Notes under the pieces: generated by a model
Databases searched by the model: none
What the model saw: only the letters and a program-made list of their open reading frames with translations
Told to the model about the DNA's origin: nothing
In this document: piece after piece, positions 36,053-45,272 of the stretch
Numbering within the stretch: position 1 is the stretch's first letter
How the letters are laid out: every line of letters starts with the position of its first letter
Made by a program: the position numbers and the translations under genes
Source of the DNA: JABMMZ01 sp044377005
Lineage (GTDB): Bacteria; Bacteroidota; Bacteroidia; NS11-12g; UBA955
DNA: 64,000 nucleotides
Direction of reading: 5' to 3'
Assembly: GCA_044377005.1 (NCBI GenBank)
Contig: JBILJV010000003.1
Span: 1-64,000, forward strand

Positions 36053-37465
36053 ATGAAATTAGAACAAATTTATACCGGATGTATTGCACATGCTGCATAT
36101 TACCTAGAAAGCAATGGTGAAGTCGCTATTTTTGACCCTCTTAGAGAAGTTCAACCATATATCGAGAAAGCCATAAAGAATAAAGCTCAAATAAAGTATG
36201 TTTTTGAAACCCATTTTCATGCAGATTTTGTGAGTGGTCACTTAGATTTAGCAAAGAAAACAGGTGCTTCAATCGTTTATGGTCCAACTGCAAAACCTAG
36301 TTTTAATGCCATTATAGCTAATGACAATCAAATCTTTAAAGTTGGTAAATGTCAAGTAAAAACCATACACACACCCGGACATACAATGGAAAGCACTTGC
36401 TATTTAATCTTTGATGAAAACGGTAAAGAACATGGTATAATAACTGGTGACACTTTATTTATTGGTGATGTAGGCCGTCCTGATTTGGCACAACACGTTA
36501 TTGCTGATTTAACAGAAGAGAAGTTAGCTGCTCATTTATTTGACTCATTACGCAACAAAATAATGCCTTTAAATGATACTTTAATTGTGTATCCAAACCA
36601 TGGTGCAGGCAGTGCATGTGGCAAAAAAATGAGCAAAGAAACTACCGACACATTGGGCAATCAGAAAAAAACAAACTATGCCCTAAGACCCGATATGAGC
36701 AAAGAAGAGTTTATCAAAGAATTATTGACTGGCTTAACAGCACCTCCAGGGTATTTCCCAAAAAATGTATTGATGAATATTCAGGGCTATGAAAGTTTGG
36801 ATACGGTAATGGAAAGAGGAAAAAAACCAATGGATGCCAACACATTTGAATTGGTGGCCAACGAAACAAGTGCCTTAGTTTTAGATACAAGAGATTCCAA
36901 TGATTTTGCGAAAGGTTTCATTCCTAATAGTATCAATATTGGTTTAGATGGCAGCTTTGCGATGTGGGTTGGTGAAATGATAAAAGACATCAAACAAGAA
37001 ATCCTTTTAGTTACAGATTTGGGTAAAGAAGAAGAAGCTATTATCAGATTGTCTAGAGTTGGTTACGACCACACCATTGGGTATTTAAAAGGTGGTTTTG
37101 AAACTTGGAAACAAGCAGGTAAAGAGATTGATGCTGTTGAGAGAATAAGCGCTTCAGAACTTGAGCAAATGGTCAATGAGTTTTGTTGCATTATTGATGT
37201 TAGAAAAAAGAGTGAATACGATTCTGAACATGTTCAGGGTGCTATCAATATTCCATTGAACGACATCAACAATCATTTGTCAGAATTTCCAAAAGACAAA
37301 AGATTTGCGTTACATTGTGCAGGAGGTTACAGAAGCATGATTGCAGCAGCCATTCTAAAACAGAGAGGTTGGGAAAACTTTGTAGATATTAAAGAAGGAT
37401 TTGCGGGCATTAAAAATACAAGTTTACCAGTCACAGAGTATGTTTGTCCGAGTACGTTATTGTAA
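36053..37465 (+). CDS. Persulfide dioxygenase-like MBL hydrolase fused to two rhodanese domains
   Basis: This 470-residue cytoplasmic protein starts with a metallo-beta-lactamase fold. ETHFHADFVSGHLDLA gives His54, His56, Asp58 and His63, HTPGHTMESTCYLI the next His, and GDTLFIGDVGRPDL the bridging Asp, in the arrangement of ETHE1-type persulfide dioxygenases that oxidise glutathione persulfide to sulfite. Two rhodanese domains follow. The first (about residues 265-355) has LLVTDLGKEEEA where the active-site Cys loop should be, so it is inactive; the second keeps Cys422 in ALHCAGGYRSM and can carry sulfur. Role: sulfide or persulfide detoxification, by family knowledge. Confidence 0.88.
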   Translation: MKLEQIYTGCIAHAAYYLESNGEVAIFDPLREVQPYIEKAIKNKAQIKYVFETHFHADFVSGHLDLAKKTGASIVYGPTAKPSFNAIIANDNQIFKVGKCQVKTIHTPGHTMESTCYLIFDENGKEHGIITGDTLFIGDVGRPDLAQHVIADLTEEKLAAHLFDSLRNKIMPLNDTLIVYPNHGAGSACGKKMSKETTDTLGNQKKTNYALRPDMSKEEFIKELLTGLTAPPGYFPKNVLMNIQGYESLDTVMERGKKPMDANTFELVANETSALVLDTRDSNDFAKGFIPNSINIGLDGSFAMWVGEMIKDIKQEILLVTDLGKEEEAIIRLSRVGYDHTIGYLKGGFETWKQAGKEIDAVERISASELEQMVNEFCCIIDVRKKSEYDSEHVQGAINIPLNDINNHLSEFPKDKRFALHCAGGYRSMIAAAILKQRGWENFVDIKEGFAGIKNTSLPVTEYVCPSTLL

Positions 37466-37502
37466 CTATTGGATTAAAGAAAAAACAAGAAACTTAAACT
37501 AT

Positions 37503-37534
37503 AAAAAAAGCCCTGAATTATCAGGGCTTTTTTA
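37503..37534. terminator. Bidirectional terminator between the MBL-rhodanese gene and tsf
   Basis: AAAAAAAGCCCTGA pairs with TCAGGGCTTTTTT around a short AATTA-type loop. Runs of A and T flank both arms, so it can serve both convergent transcripts. Confidence 0.9.
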
Positions 37535-37553
37535 TTTAATATTGTTTGTAGGA

Positions 37554-38390
37554 CTATGCGCCTAAAGCTACTCTTTTGAAACTTTTAACTACTAAGCCAG
37601 CTTCTGTATCAGCAAGCATTTTAGCAATTGTTTTAGAATTGTCTTTAACAAATTCTTGATTTACTAAAGTGTATTCTTTGTAGAATTTATTTAAACGACC
37701 TTGAGCAATTTTTTCAGCCATTTCTGCAGGTTTACCTTCAGCGATAGCTTGTTCTTTACCAACTTCAATTTCTCTAGTGATAACATCTTGTGGAACTTCA
37801 GATTCGTTTAATGCAATTGGATTCATAGCTGCAATTTGCATAGCTGTATCTTTTCCAGCCGCGGTATTAGCATCAGAAGGAGCGTTGTTAAGTTCAACTA
37901 ATACACCCATTCTGTTTCCAGCGTGAATATATGGAACTATATTTTCTCCTTTTACTAATTCGTATTTAGAAACTTCCATTTTTTCTCCAGTTTTACCCAT
38001 CATGTCAAGTAATGCTTGTTCGATGGTAAGACCATTTGCAGTTGAAGCTACTAAAGTTGTAATGTCAGCAGGTTGGGTTGATAAAGCATGTTTTGCTATC
38101 ATGTTAGCAAAAGTAACGAAATCATCATTTTTTGCTACGAAATCTGTTTCGCAATTCAATTCAATGATTACACCTACTTTTCTATCATCACTTGTAAGTG
38201 CAATAACTGCACCTTCTTTTGCTGACCTATCAGCTCTATTTAAAGAAATTTTTTGACCTTTTTTTCTAAGAAAATCTACGGCCGCATCAAAATCACCATT
38301 GGTTTCGGAAAGGGCTTTTTTGCAATCCATCATTCCTGCACCTGTCATTTGACGGAGTTTGTTTACATCTGCTGCACTAATTGTTGACAT
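37554..38390 (-). CDS. tsf: Translation elongation factor Ts
   Basis: This 278-residue guanine nucleotide exchange factor reloads EF-Tu. The N-terminal UBA-like domain reads VNKLRQMTGAGMMDCKKAL, and the core carries the invariant ELNCETDFVAKND, the Asp-Phe wedge that displaces magnesium from EF-Tu. The second core domain and C-terminal module (LNKFYKEYTLVNQEFVKD) are complete. It is the last gene of the rplM-rpsI-rpsB-tsf cluster, 59 bases after rpsB, and is followed by a terminator. Confidence 0.98.
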   Translation of the reverse strand: MSTISAADVNKLRQMTGAGMMDCKKALSETNGDFDAAVDFLRKKGQKISLNRADRSAKEGAVIALTSDDRKVGVIIELNCETDFVAKNDDFVTFANMIAKHALSTQPADITTLVASTANGLTIEQALLDMMGKTGEKMEVSKYELVKGENIVPYIHAGNRMGVLVELNNAPSDANTAAGKDTAMQIAAMNPIALNESEVPQDVITREIEVGKEQAIAEGKPAEMAEKIAQGRLNKFYKEYTLVNQEFVKDNSKTIAKMLADTEAGLVVKSFKRVALGA

Positions 38391-38449
38391 ATTATATAAA
38401 AATTATAAACGGTTAAGAGTAATAAAAAAGAAATTCTGAGAATATAAAA

Positions 38450-39196
38450 TTAAGCTTCAGCTGCTTCTTTTTCTGATTTAGATTTCTCTATTTCAACAGC
38501 ATCTTTCTCTTTTTTTCTATCCATTTGACCTTCTTCAATCGCTTTAAGAATTTCACCAACAATTAAGCTGATTGATTTAGAAGAATCATCATTTGCAGGA
38601 ATTGCAAAATCAATATTACTTGGATCACTATTGGTATCAACCATAGCAATGGTAGGAATATTTAATTTGATAGCCTCAGCAACTGCTAAATGTTCTTTTT
38701 TAACATCTACTATAAATAATGCAGAAGGTAATTTTGCCATATCAGCAACTCCACCAAGAACTGTGATAAGCTTAGCTTTTTCACGTTCTAACATTAATTT
38801 TTCTTTTTTGTTAATATTAGCATAAGTTCCATCATTAGCCATTTTATCAATGGTTTGCATTTTTTTGATAGACTTTCTAACTGTTGCGAAGTTTGTTAAC
38901 ATACCACCCAACCATCTTTCTGTAACGAAAGGCATTCCTGCTTGCTTAGCAGCTTCTTGGATAATATCTTTTGCTTGTTTTTTCGTAGCAACAAACATGA
39001 TTTTTTTACCAGATTTAACAAAATTTCTAACAGCTGAAGTTGCTTCGTCTAACTTCTGTCCTGTTTTGTTTAAATCGATGATATGAATACCATCTTGTTC
39101 CATGAATATGTATGGAGCCATTTTCGGATTCCATTTGCGAGTAAGGTGTCCAAAGTGACATCCTGCTTCCAATAATTGTTCTTTTGATACTGACAT
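38450..39196 (-). CDS. rpsB: 30S ribosomal protein uS2
   Basis: 248 residues. uS2 sits on the back of the 30S subunit and is needed to recruit bS1. LLEAGCHFGHLTRKWNPKM, VTERWLGGMLTNFATVRKSI and ALFIVDVKKEHLAVAEA with IPTIAMVDTNSDP are diagnostic. The C-terminal 30 residues are highly charged (KKEKDAVEIEKSKSEKEAAE), a common Bacteroidota extension. The order rpsI-rpsB-tsf is the expected one in the phylum; the gene starts 12 bases after rpsI. Confidence 0.98.
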   Translation of the reverse strand: MSVSKEQLLEAGCHFGHLTRKWNPKMAPYIFMEQDGIHIIDLNKTGQKLDEATSAVRNFVKSGKKIMFVATKKQAKDIIQEAAKQAGMPFVTERWLGGMLTNFATVRKSIKKMQTIDKMANDGTYANINKKEKLMLEREKAKLITVLGGVADMAKLPSALFIVDVKKEHLAVAEAIKLNIPTIAMVDTNSDPSNIDFAIPANDDSSKSISLIVGEILKAIEEGQMDRKKEKDAVEIEKSKSEKEAAEA

Positions 39197-39208
39197 CTGT
39201 AAGGTGTA

Positions 39209-39595
39209 TTAGCGTTTGCTGAATTGAAATCTTTTTCTTGCTTTCTTTTGACCTGGTTTTTTTCTTTCAACCATTCTATCATCTCTTGTCAATAAACCGT
39301 GTGGTTTCAAAAGTGGTCTGTTCTCAGGGTTTATTTCACACAATGACTTAGAGATAGCTAAACGAATAGCTTCTGCTTGTCCAGTAACTCCTCCACCATC
39401 AACATTTACTTTGATAGCAAATTTGCCTACATTGTCTGTCAATTGCAATGGTTGTAAAACTTTTGCTTGATTAACGATTGTAGTGAAATAAGCATCATAC
39501 GGTTTATTGTTGATAATGATGTCGCCATTGCCATCTTGAACGTAAATTCTAGCAACTGCTGTTTTTCTTCTTCCTGATTTATTTGTAACTTCCAT
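39209..39595 (-). CDS. rpsI: 30S ribosomal protein uS9
   Basis: 128 residues. The protein reaches its basic C-terminal tail into the P-site tRNA channel. SGRRKTAVARIYVQDG is the conserved N-terminal strand, GGGVTGQAEAIRLAISKSL the core, and the tail reads DDRMVERKKPGQKKARKRFQ then SKR, ending in the invariant Lys-Arg. It is co-transcribed with rplM, 17 bases upstream. Confidence 0.98.
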   Translation of the reverse strand: MEVTNKSGRRKTAVARIYVQDGNGDIIINNKPYDAYFTTIVNQAKVLQPLQLTDNVGKFAIKVNVDGGGVTGQAEAIRLAISKSLCEINPENRPLLKPHGLLTRDDRMVERKKPGQKKARKRFQFSKR

Positions 39596-39612
39596 GTATT
39601 AAATTTGATGGA

Positions 39613-40059
39613 TTATTTAATGGTTAATTCTTTTGGTTGTTGAGCTTGGTGAGGATGTTGATCAGCATCATAAACAAACAGATTTCTGAACATTTCTCTA
39701 CCCAATCTGTTTTTAGGCAACATACCTTTTACAGCTTCTTCTAATAGTGCAATTGGTTTTTTGTTTACCAAATCAGAAGCGCTTACTCTTTTTTGACCTC
39801 CTGGGTAGCCAGAGTAAGTAATATATTCTTTGTCTTGTAATTTAGTACCTGACAATTTTACTTTTCCTGCATTTAGGACAATTACGCAATCTCCATTGTC
39901 TGAATGAGGAGTGTAATCGGTTTTATTCTTACCAATTAAGGCTGCAGCTATCTGTGAAGCTAGTCTGCCTAGCACTTTATCACTTGCATCTACCACGTAC
40001 CAATTCTTCTGAATGGTTGCTTTGTTGGCGTATACTGTTTTGTAACTTATTGAATCCAC
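39613..40059 (-). CDS. rplM: 50S ribosomal protein uL13
   Basis: 148 residues, an early-assembling large-subunit protein. The sequence has WYVVDASDKVLGRLASQIA, KTDYTPHSDNGDCVIVLNAG and the signature MLPKNRLGREMFRNLFVY near the C-terminus. It is the first gene of the ribosomal cluster and has a well-formed Bacteroidota promoter just upstream (40089-40120). Confidence 0.98.
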   Translation of the reverse strand: MDSISYKTVYANKATIQKNWYVVDASDKVLGRLASQIAAALIGKNKTDYTPHSDNGDCVIVLNAGKVKLSGTKLQDKEYITYSGYPGGQKRVSASDLVNKKPIALLEEAVKGMLPKNRLGREMFRNLFVYDADQHPHQAQQPKELTIK

Positions 40060-40088
40060 GTCTGTATGTTGATAAATTTTTGGGAGCG

Positions 40089-40120
40089 CAAAATTAGATA
40101 ATCATATTGAGAATACCAAA
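40089..40120 (-). promoter_or_regulatory. Promoter of the rplM-rpsI-rpsB-tsf operon
   Basis: On the minus strand TTTG (40120-40117) and TAATTTTG (40096-40089) are separated by 20 bases. Both match the Bacteroidota -33/-7 consensus exactly; this is the best promoter in the window. The leader to the rplM ATG is about 30 bases. Confidence 0.85.
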
Positions 40121-40134
40121 CAGTCTTGTAAAAT

Positions 40135-41253
40135 TTATTTGATTTTTTCTTCAATATCTTTGTAAACCCCTATTAATACACGTTTCTGAGACTCCCAATC
40201 ATAATGTTTTTTTACCCCTCTCTTTCCATTTTCTGACATTTGTTCAGTTTTTAGTACATCCCTGTGTATTGTTTCTATTGCCTCTGATATCTCTTTGCTG
40301 TCTCGTGGTGATACACAAAGACCACATTGATTGCCTTCTATAACTTCTTTATACAATGGAAATGATGATGTAATAATTGGTAATCCAACTGCCATATACT
40401 CAAATAACTTGGTCGGATAACTTTCCATTGAATTTTTCATCGGCCATATTATGCACATCCCTATGTCCATTTTCTCAGCCAATGCATACCCCTCTTCTAA
40501 TCTCTTTCTTCCATGAAAATGCAATTGTTCTTTTACGTCTTCATAATAATCCAATTGTTTAATTTTGACTGACAAATCGGAATACAGCTCCCCTACAACA
40601 TGAAAATGGACTAACATCCCTTTCGATTTTAATAGCTTTACACTTTCTATTATTTCTAAAATACCCCTGTTCTCTAATACAATGCCTATGTAAAACAAAT
40701 TCAACTGCTGTTTATATTCTTTCTTTTGAAATTTTTCAAAAAAATCAATGTCACAATAGTTGAGTACTACTGAATAATTAGCCTTTAACAACTGATACCT
40801 TTTTTGATAACTCTTTTCAGCCAAAATAACATGAAATCTTTTAACAGCTATTTTCTCAAAAAAATCAAAAATCTTGTAAGCCATTTTCTGATTTCTAATC
40901 CATGGTTTGTCAAAAATATCCTCTGCTATATTTTCATGTACATCATAAATTATTTTTTTACCCAACATTGACAACAAAATGGCACAAGGAATTAATTCGG
41001 GGTCGTGAAAATGATAAATTTGAGCCTTTTGTTTAAATGCCAAACGAAACATCAGTAACCACGAAAATAAAACCCTAATATTTCTATTTCGAAAAATTTT
41101 AATTGGAATAATGTTAACGCCATTTATTGTCTCCTTTTGTGGATGGTGAGCTATTAAAGTCACTTCATAGTCCTCTTTTAATGCCTGACACATTTTATAA
41201 AAGATCCTAGTATCCATTGCATAATGGACCGAACTTAAATGGCAAACTTTCAT
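40135..41253 (-). CDS. Family 4 glycosyltransferase (GT-B fold)
   Basis: About 372 residues from the ATG at 41253 (MKVCHLSSVHYAMDTRIFYK), chosen over a TTG seven codons upstream. It is a retaining GT-B enzyme. The N-terminal acceptor domain includes IYHFHDPELIPCAILLSMLG and IIYDVHENIAEDI. The C-terminal donor domain has LNLFYIGIVLENRGILEII, FHGRKRLEEGYALAEKMDIG and the nucleotide-sugar signature SYPTKLFEYMAVGLPIITS. Such enzymes build capsule, exopolysaccharide or LPS. It is monocistronic and its donor and acceptor cannot be told. Confidence 0.9.
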   Translation of the reverse strand: MKVCHLSSVHYAMDTRIFYKMCQALKEDYEVTLIAHHPQKETINGVNIIPIKIFRNRNIRVLFSWLLMFRLAFKQKAQIYHFHDPELIPCAILLSMLGKKIIYDVHENIAEDIFDKPWIRNQKMAYKIFDFFEKIAVKRFHVILAEKSYQKRYQLLKANYSVVLNYCDIDFFEKFQKKEYKQQLNLFYIGIVLENRGILEIIESVKLLKSKGMLVHFHVVGELYSDLSVKIKQLDYYEDVKEQLHFHGRKRLEEGYALAEKMDIGMCIIWPMKNSMESYPTKLFEYMAVGLPIITSSFPLYKEVIEGNQCGLCVSPRDSKEISEAIETIHRDVLKTEQMSENGKRGVKKHYDWESQKRVLIGVYKDIEEKIK

Positions 41254-41418
41254 TTTTGGAGACAAGGACGGCAAATATAATGTTATTATTGATATTAATT
41301 AGTTGTTTTGGTATATTAATACTCTCATTATCAAACAAAACATATTGTCTTTAAATGGGTTTATATTAATAAAGTAAATAAGTATTATTATTTAGAACGA
41401 TTATAAGAAATAAAATAA

Positions 41419-41426
41419 TATTTTTG
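41419..41426 (+). promoter_or_regulatory. Promoter -7 core for the sdhCAB operon
   Basis: TATTTTTG fits TAnnTTTG and lies 29 bases before the sdhC ATG. The -33 position reads GAAC, a poor match. Confidence 0.45.
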
Positions 41427-41455
41427 CACCTTAATTATAAATACAAAGAAAAGAT

Positions 41456-42232
41456 ATGAATTGGTTATCGAGTTTTCTAAAATCAAGTATCGGGAAAAAA
41501 CTATTAATGGCCTTAACGGGTTTGTTTTTATGTACGTTCCTCGTGGTCCATTTGACCGGAAATTTACAGTTATTTAAAAATGATAGTGGCCTTGCTTTTA
41601 ATGAATATGCAGTATTCATGACGACCAACCCTCTTATTAAATTTACTTCTTACGGCCTTTATGCCACCATTTTGTTTCACGCTTTTTGGGGAATCTATTT
41701 GGTGTATGAGAACAAAAAAGCCCGTCCTGTAGCCTATGCTCAAGTAGACGGAAAATCAAATAGTGCTTGGGCAAGCAGAAATATGGGACTTTTGGGTACT
41801 ATAATTCTTGTTTTTATCGTATTACACATGACTGGTTTTTGGGCTAAATACAAATTTGGTGAAGTTCCTTTCACCGATTATCATGTTAATTTAACAGATG
41901 GTGAAATAATAGCTTACCCATACGAAGGAACTATCAATGGTAAAATCGAAAAATTCACTGAACAAGGTTTTGAAAGAGTAATTGTAAAAGATTTATATAC
42001 AGTAGTAAATGATGCTTTCAAAAATCCTTACGTGGTTATTTTTTATATTATAGCAATGATGGCTCTTGCATTTCACTTAATCCATGGTTTCAAAAGCGCT
42101 TTCCAAACCTTAGGACTCAACCATAAAAAATACAATCAATTAATTAAAAATATTGGAATTTGTGTTTTTGGAATAATTGTTCCAATATTATTTGCAGCAA
42201 TGCCTATTTACTTTTTACTTTTCAACCACTAA
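41456..42232 (+). CDS. sdhC: Succinate dehydrogenase cytochrome b558 subunit
   Basis: This 258-residue membrane subunit anchors SdhAB and passes electrons to menaquinone through haem b. It has about five membrane helices, for example LLMALTGLFLCTFLVVHLTG, YATILFHAFWGIYLVYE, LLGTIILVFIVLHMTGFWA, VVIFYIIAMMALAFHLIHG and GICVFGIIVPILFAAMPIYF. His residues in VVHLTG, LFHAFWG, LHMTG and FHLIHG are in the right helices for haem ligation, as in the single-subunit b558 type. sdhA follows 14 bases later. Confidence 0.95.
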   Translation: MNWLSSFLKSSIGKKLLMALTGLFLCTFLVVHLTGNLQLFKNDSGLAFNEYAVFMTTNPLIKFTSYGLYATILFHAFWGIYLVYENKKARPVAYAQVDGKSNSAWASRNMGLLGTIILVFIVLHMTGFWAKYKFGEVPFTDYHVNLTDGEIIAYPYEGTINGKIEKFTEQGFERVIVKDLYTVVNDAFKNPYVVIFYIIAMMALAFHLIHGFKSAFQTLGLNHKKYNQLIKNIGICVFGIIVPILFAAMPIYFLLFNH

Positions 42233-42246
42233 AATCAATCTAAAAA

Positions 42247-44253
42247 ATGTCAATTAATAAATTAGATTCAAAAATTCCTGAAGGTCCAATAGATCAAAAA
42301 TGGACTAAATACAAATCTTCAGTTCCTTTGGTTAATCCTGCCAACAAAAGAAGTTTAGAAATTATAGTAGTAGGAACCGGCTTAGCTGGTGCTTCTGCCG
42401 CTGCTTCTTTGGCCGAAATGGGATATAAAGTAAAAGCTTTTTGCTTTCAAGATTCTCCTAGAAGAGCGCACTCTATTGCGGCTCAGGGTGGAATAAATGC
42501 TGCTAAAAACTATCAAAATGATGGGGATAGTACTTACCGTTTGTTTTATGACACCATCAAAGGTGGTGATTACAGAGCAAGAGAAGGCAATGTTCACCGT
42601 TTGGCAGAAGTTAGTTCTAGCATTATTGACCAATGTGTGGCTCAAGGTGTTCCGTTTGCAAGAGAATACGGTGGACTATTAAGTAACCGTTCGTTCGGTG
42701 GAACTCAAGTTCAACGTACATTTTACGCTGCTGGACAAACTGGTCAACAATTGTTATTAGGTGCTTACAGTGCCTTACAAAGACAAGTAGGTATGGGTAA
42801 TGTTACTTTGTACGCCCGTCATGAAATGATGGATGTTGTAACTATTGAAGGCAAAGCGAGAGGCATTATAGCCCGAAACTTAATAACAGGTGAGTTGGAA
42901 AGACACTTCGGACATTCTGTTTTATTGTGTACAGGAGGATATGGCAACGTGTTTTACTTATCAACCAACGCGATGGGTAGTAACGTTACTGCAGCTTGGA
43001 AAGCACATAAAAAAGGTGCTTTCTTTGCAAACCCTTGCTATACACAAATCCACCCTACTTGTATTCCTGTTTCAGGCGACCATCAGTCTAAATTAACATT
43101 GATGTCTGAGTCTTTAAGAAATGACGGTAGAATATGGGTACCTAAAAATGCAGAAGATGCTAAATTAGTTAGAGAAGGTAAATTAAAACCAAATGATATT
43201 GCAGAAGAAAACAGAGATTATTATTTGGAAAGAAGATACCCAGCATTTGGGAACTTAGTTCCTCGTGACGTAGCGAGTAGAGCTGCCAAAGAAAGATGTG
43301 ATGCTGGTTATGGTGTAAACAAAACTGGTCAAGCAGTATTTTTAGACTATGCTGCCGCTATTGAGCGTTACGGTAAAATTGAAGCGACTAAACAAAATTT
43401 AATCAACCCAGATAAAGCCATTTTAATCAAACTTGGGAAAACGGTTGTTAAAGAAAAATATGGGAATTTATTCGACATGTACGAGCAAATTACTGGTGTA
43501 AATCCATACAACGAGCCAATGCAAATTTATCCAGCGGTTCACTACACTATGGGTGGTTTATGGGTAGATTATAACTTGATGACTACAGTTCCTGGATTGT
43601 ATGCATTGGGAGAAGCTAATTTCAGCGATCATGGTGCCAACAGATTGGGAGCTTCTGCCTTAATGCAAGGTTTGGCTGATGGTTATTTTGTAATCCCTTA
43701 CACTATTGGCGCTTACTTAAGCACTGATATTCGTACCAAAGCTATTCCTACTGACCATGAAGCATTTGCACAAGCAGAAAAAGAAGTTGCAGACAGATTG
43801 AATAAATTAATCAATATTAAAGGCACTAAATCGGTAGATTATTTCCACAAAAAACTTGGTAAAATTATTTGGGATGAATGTGGAATGGCAAGAAACGAAG
43901 CTGGTTTGAAAAAAGCAATCTCTGATGTTCAAGCATTGAGAAACGAATTTTGGACTAACGTTCGCGTTCCTGGAGAAGTGAATGAATTCAACACTGAATT
44001 AGAGAAAGCAGGCAGAGTGGCTGATTTCCTTGAACTAGGTGAATTGATGTGTAAAGATGCATTAGAAAGAAACGAAAGTTGTGGTGGACACTTCAGAGAA
44101 GAATACCAAACCGAAGAAGGAGAAGCACTCAGAGACGACGAAAACTTCAGTTTTGTATCTGCTTGGGAAATGACACAAGACACCCAATGGCAATTACACA
44201 AAGAAGAATTAAAATACGAGAATATTAAAATTGCAGCACGTAGTTATAAATAA
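42247..44253 (+). CDS. sdhA: Succinate dehydrogenase / fumarate reductase flavoprotein subunit
   Basis: This 668-residue subunit oxidises succinate to fumarate at a covalently bound FAD. IIVVGTGLAGASAAASLAEM is the FAD-binding Rossmann motif; RRAHSIAAQGGINAAK has the His that carries FAD covalently. HPTCIPVSGDHQSKLTLMSE and ASRAAKERCDAGYGVN hold the catalytic His and Arg residues, and HYTMGGLWVDYNLMT and GLYALGEANFSDHGANRLGA complete the site. The length matches the Bacteroidota quinone-linked type. Operon sdhCAB, 12 bases before sdhB. Confidence 0.97.
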   Translation: MSINKLDSKIPEGPIDQKWTKYKSSVPLVNPANKRSLEIIVVGTGLAGASAAASLAEMGYKVKAFCFQDSPRRAHSIAAQGGINAAKNYQNDGDSTYRLFYDTIKGGDYRAREGNVHRLAEVSSSIIDQCVAQGVPFAREYGGLLSNRSFGGTQVQRTFYAAGQTGQQLLLGAYSALQRQVGMGNVTLYARHEMMDVVTIEGKARGIIARNLITGELERHFGHSVLLCTGGYGNVFYLSTNAMGSNVTAAWKAHKKGAFFANPCYTQIHPTCIPVSGDHQSKLTLMSESLRNDGRIWVPKNAEDAKLVREGKLKPNDIAEENRDYYLERRYPAFGNLVPRDVASRAAKERCDAGYGVNKTGQAVFLDYAAAIERYGKIEATKQNLINPDKAILIKLGKTVVKEKYGNLFDMYEQITGVNPYNEPMQIYPAVHYTMGGLWVDYNLMTTVPGLYALGEANFSDHGANRLGASALMQGLADGYFVIPYTIGAYLSTDIRTKAIPTDHEAFAQAEKEVADRLNKLINIKGTKSVDYFHKKLGKIIWDECGMARNEAGLKKAISDVQALRNEFWTNVRVPGEVNEFNTELEKAGRVADFLELGELMCKDALERNESCGGHFREEYQTEEGEALRDDENFSFVSAWEMTQDTQWQLHKEELKYENIKIAARSYK

Positions 44254-44265
44254 ATAAGAATAGTA

Positions 44266-45012
44266 ATGAAAATCACATTAAAAGTCTGGAGACAAAAAAA
44301 TACAAAAAGTAAAGGTCAGTTTGAAACCTACAAATTAGACCATGTTTCTGAGGATATGTCATTCTTAGAAATGTTTGACGTACTTAACGAACAGTTGATT
44401 AACGAAGGCAAAGAGCCTGTTGTTTTCGACCACGACTGTCGAGAAGGAATTTGTGGTATGTGTAGTATGTACATCAACGGTAGACCACACGGACCAAAAG
44501 ACGCTGTTACCACTTGTCAGTTACACATGCGTTCTTTCAAAGATGGCGATATTATTGTTGTAGAGCCTTGGCGTGCAGCAGCTTTCCCTGTTTTGAAAGA
44601 TTTGTCAGTTGACAGAAGTTCTTTTGATAGAATTATGTCAGCGGGTGGATTTGTGAGTGTAAACACAGGGAATGCACAAGATGCTAATGCTTTACCAATT
44701 GGAAAAGACATCGCAGACGAAGCCTTTATGAGTGCTGCTTGTATTGGTTGTGGTGCATGTGTAGCGGCTTGTAAAAACGCCAGTGCCATGTTGTTTGTTT
44801 CTGCCAAAGTATCACAATTGTCATTATTGCCTCAAGGACAACCTGAAGCAAAGAAAAGAGCCATTGCGATGGTGAATCAAATGGATGCAGAAGGTTTTGG
44901 CTCATGTACCAATACAGGTGCTTGTAGTGCAGAATGTCCAAAAGAAATCAGCTTGAGCAATATCGCTCGTTTAAACAGAGAATACCTATCAGCAAGCGTT
45001 GCTGGAGAATAG
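44266..45012 (+). CDS. sdhB: Succinate dehydrogenase / fumarate reductase iron-sulfur subunit
   Basis: This 248-residue subunit relays electrons from FAD to the quinone site. The plant-type [2Fe-2S] ligands are Cys58, Cys63, Cys66 and Cys84 (DCREGICGMC ... TTCQ). The [4Fe-4S] and [3Fe-4S] clusters use Cys159, Cys162, Cys165 and Cys169 (CIGCGACVAACK) and Cys214, Cys220 and Cys224 (CTNTGACSAEC). All ligands are present, so the protein should be functional. It ends the operon before a strong hairpin. Confidence 0.97.
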   Translation: MKITLKVWRQKNTKSKGQFETYKLDHVSEDMSFLEMFDVLNEQLINEGKEPVVFDHDCREGICGMCSMYINGRPHGPKDAVTTCQLHMRSFKDGDIIVVEPWRAAAFPVLKDLSVDRSSFDRIMSAGGFVSVNTGNAQDANALPIGKDIADEAFMSAACIGCGACVAACKNASAMLFVSAKVSQLSLLPQGQPEAKKRAIAMVNQMDAEGFGSCTNTGACSAECPKEISLSNIARLNREYLSASVAGE

Positions 45013-45077
45013 CATTTTTGATTTATTGATTTTAGATTTTTTATTTTAAAAAGTCAATAATTAGACATTTGAAAAAA

Positions 45078-45110
45078 CAAAAAGCAAGTAAGCAATTACT
45101 TGCTTTTTTG
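45078..45110 (+). terminator. Terminator of the sdhCAB operon; left end of the first duplicated module
   Basis: CAAAAAGCAAGTAA pairs with TTACTTGCTTTTTTG around a GCAA tetraloop. A decayed relative sits at about 46815-46855, in front of the second XRE gene. Confidence 0.88.
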
Positions 45111-45272
45111 TTATAGGTCTGTTTTTTGGGTGTTTAATTGACTTTAAAATTCTAACCTATTCACGTTTCATAAAATATTTTGGCACTTTCATAAAAAATG
45201 CAGTGACATTCGCAAAAGTCGAATAAAATAAAACCAAATAATCCCCTATTATCGTGAAAACAACTTCTAACT

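Noticed and set aside
45215..45232. ATTCG...CGAAT inverted repeat before the first XRE gene as an operator
   Set aside because: The left arm is not conserved in the second copy (TTCAC), unlike the AGCTATA pair.
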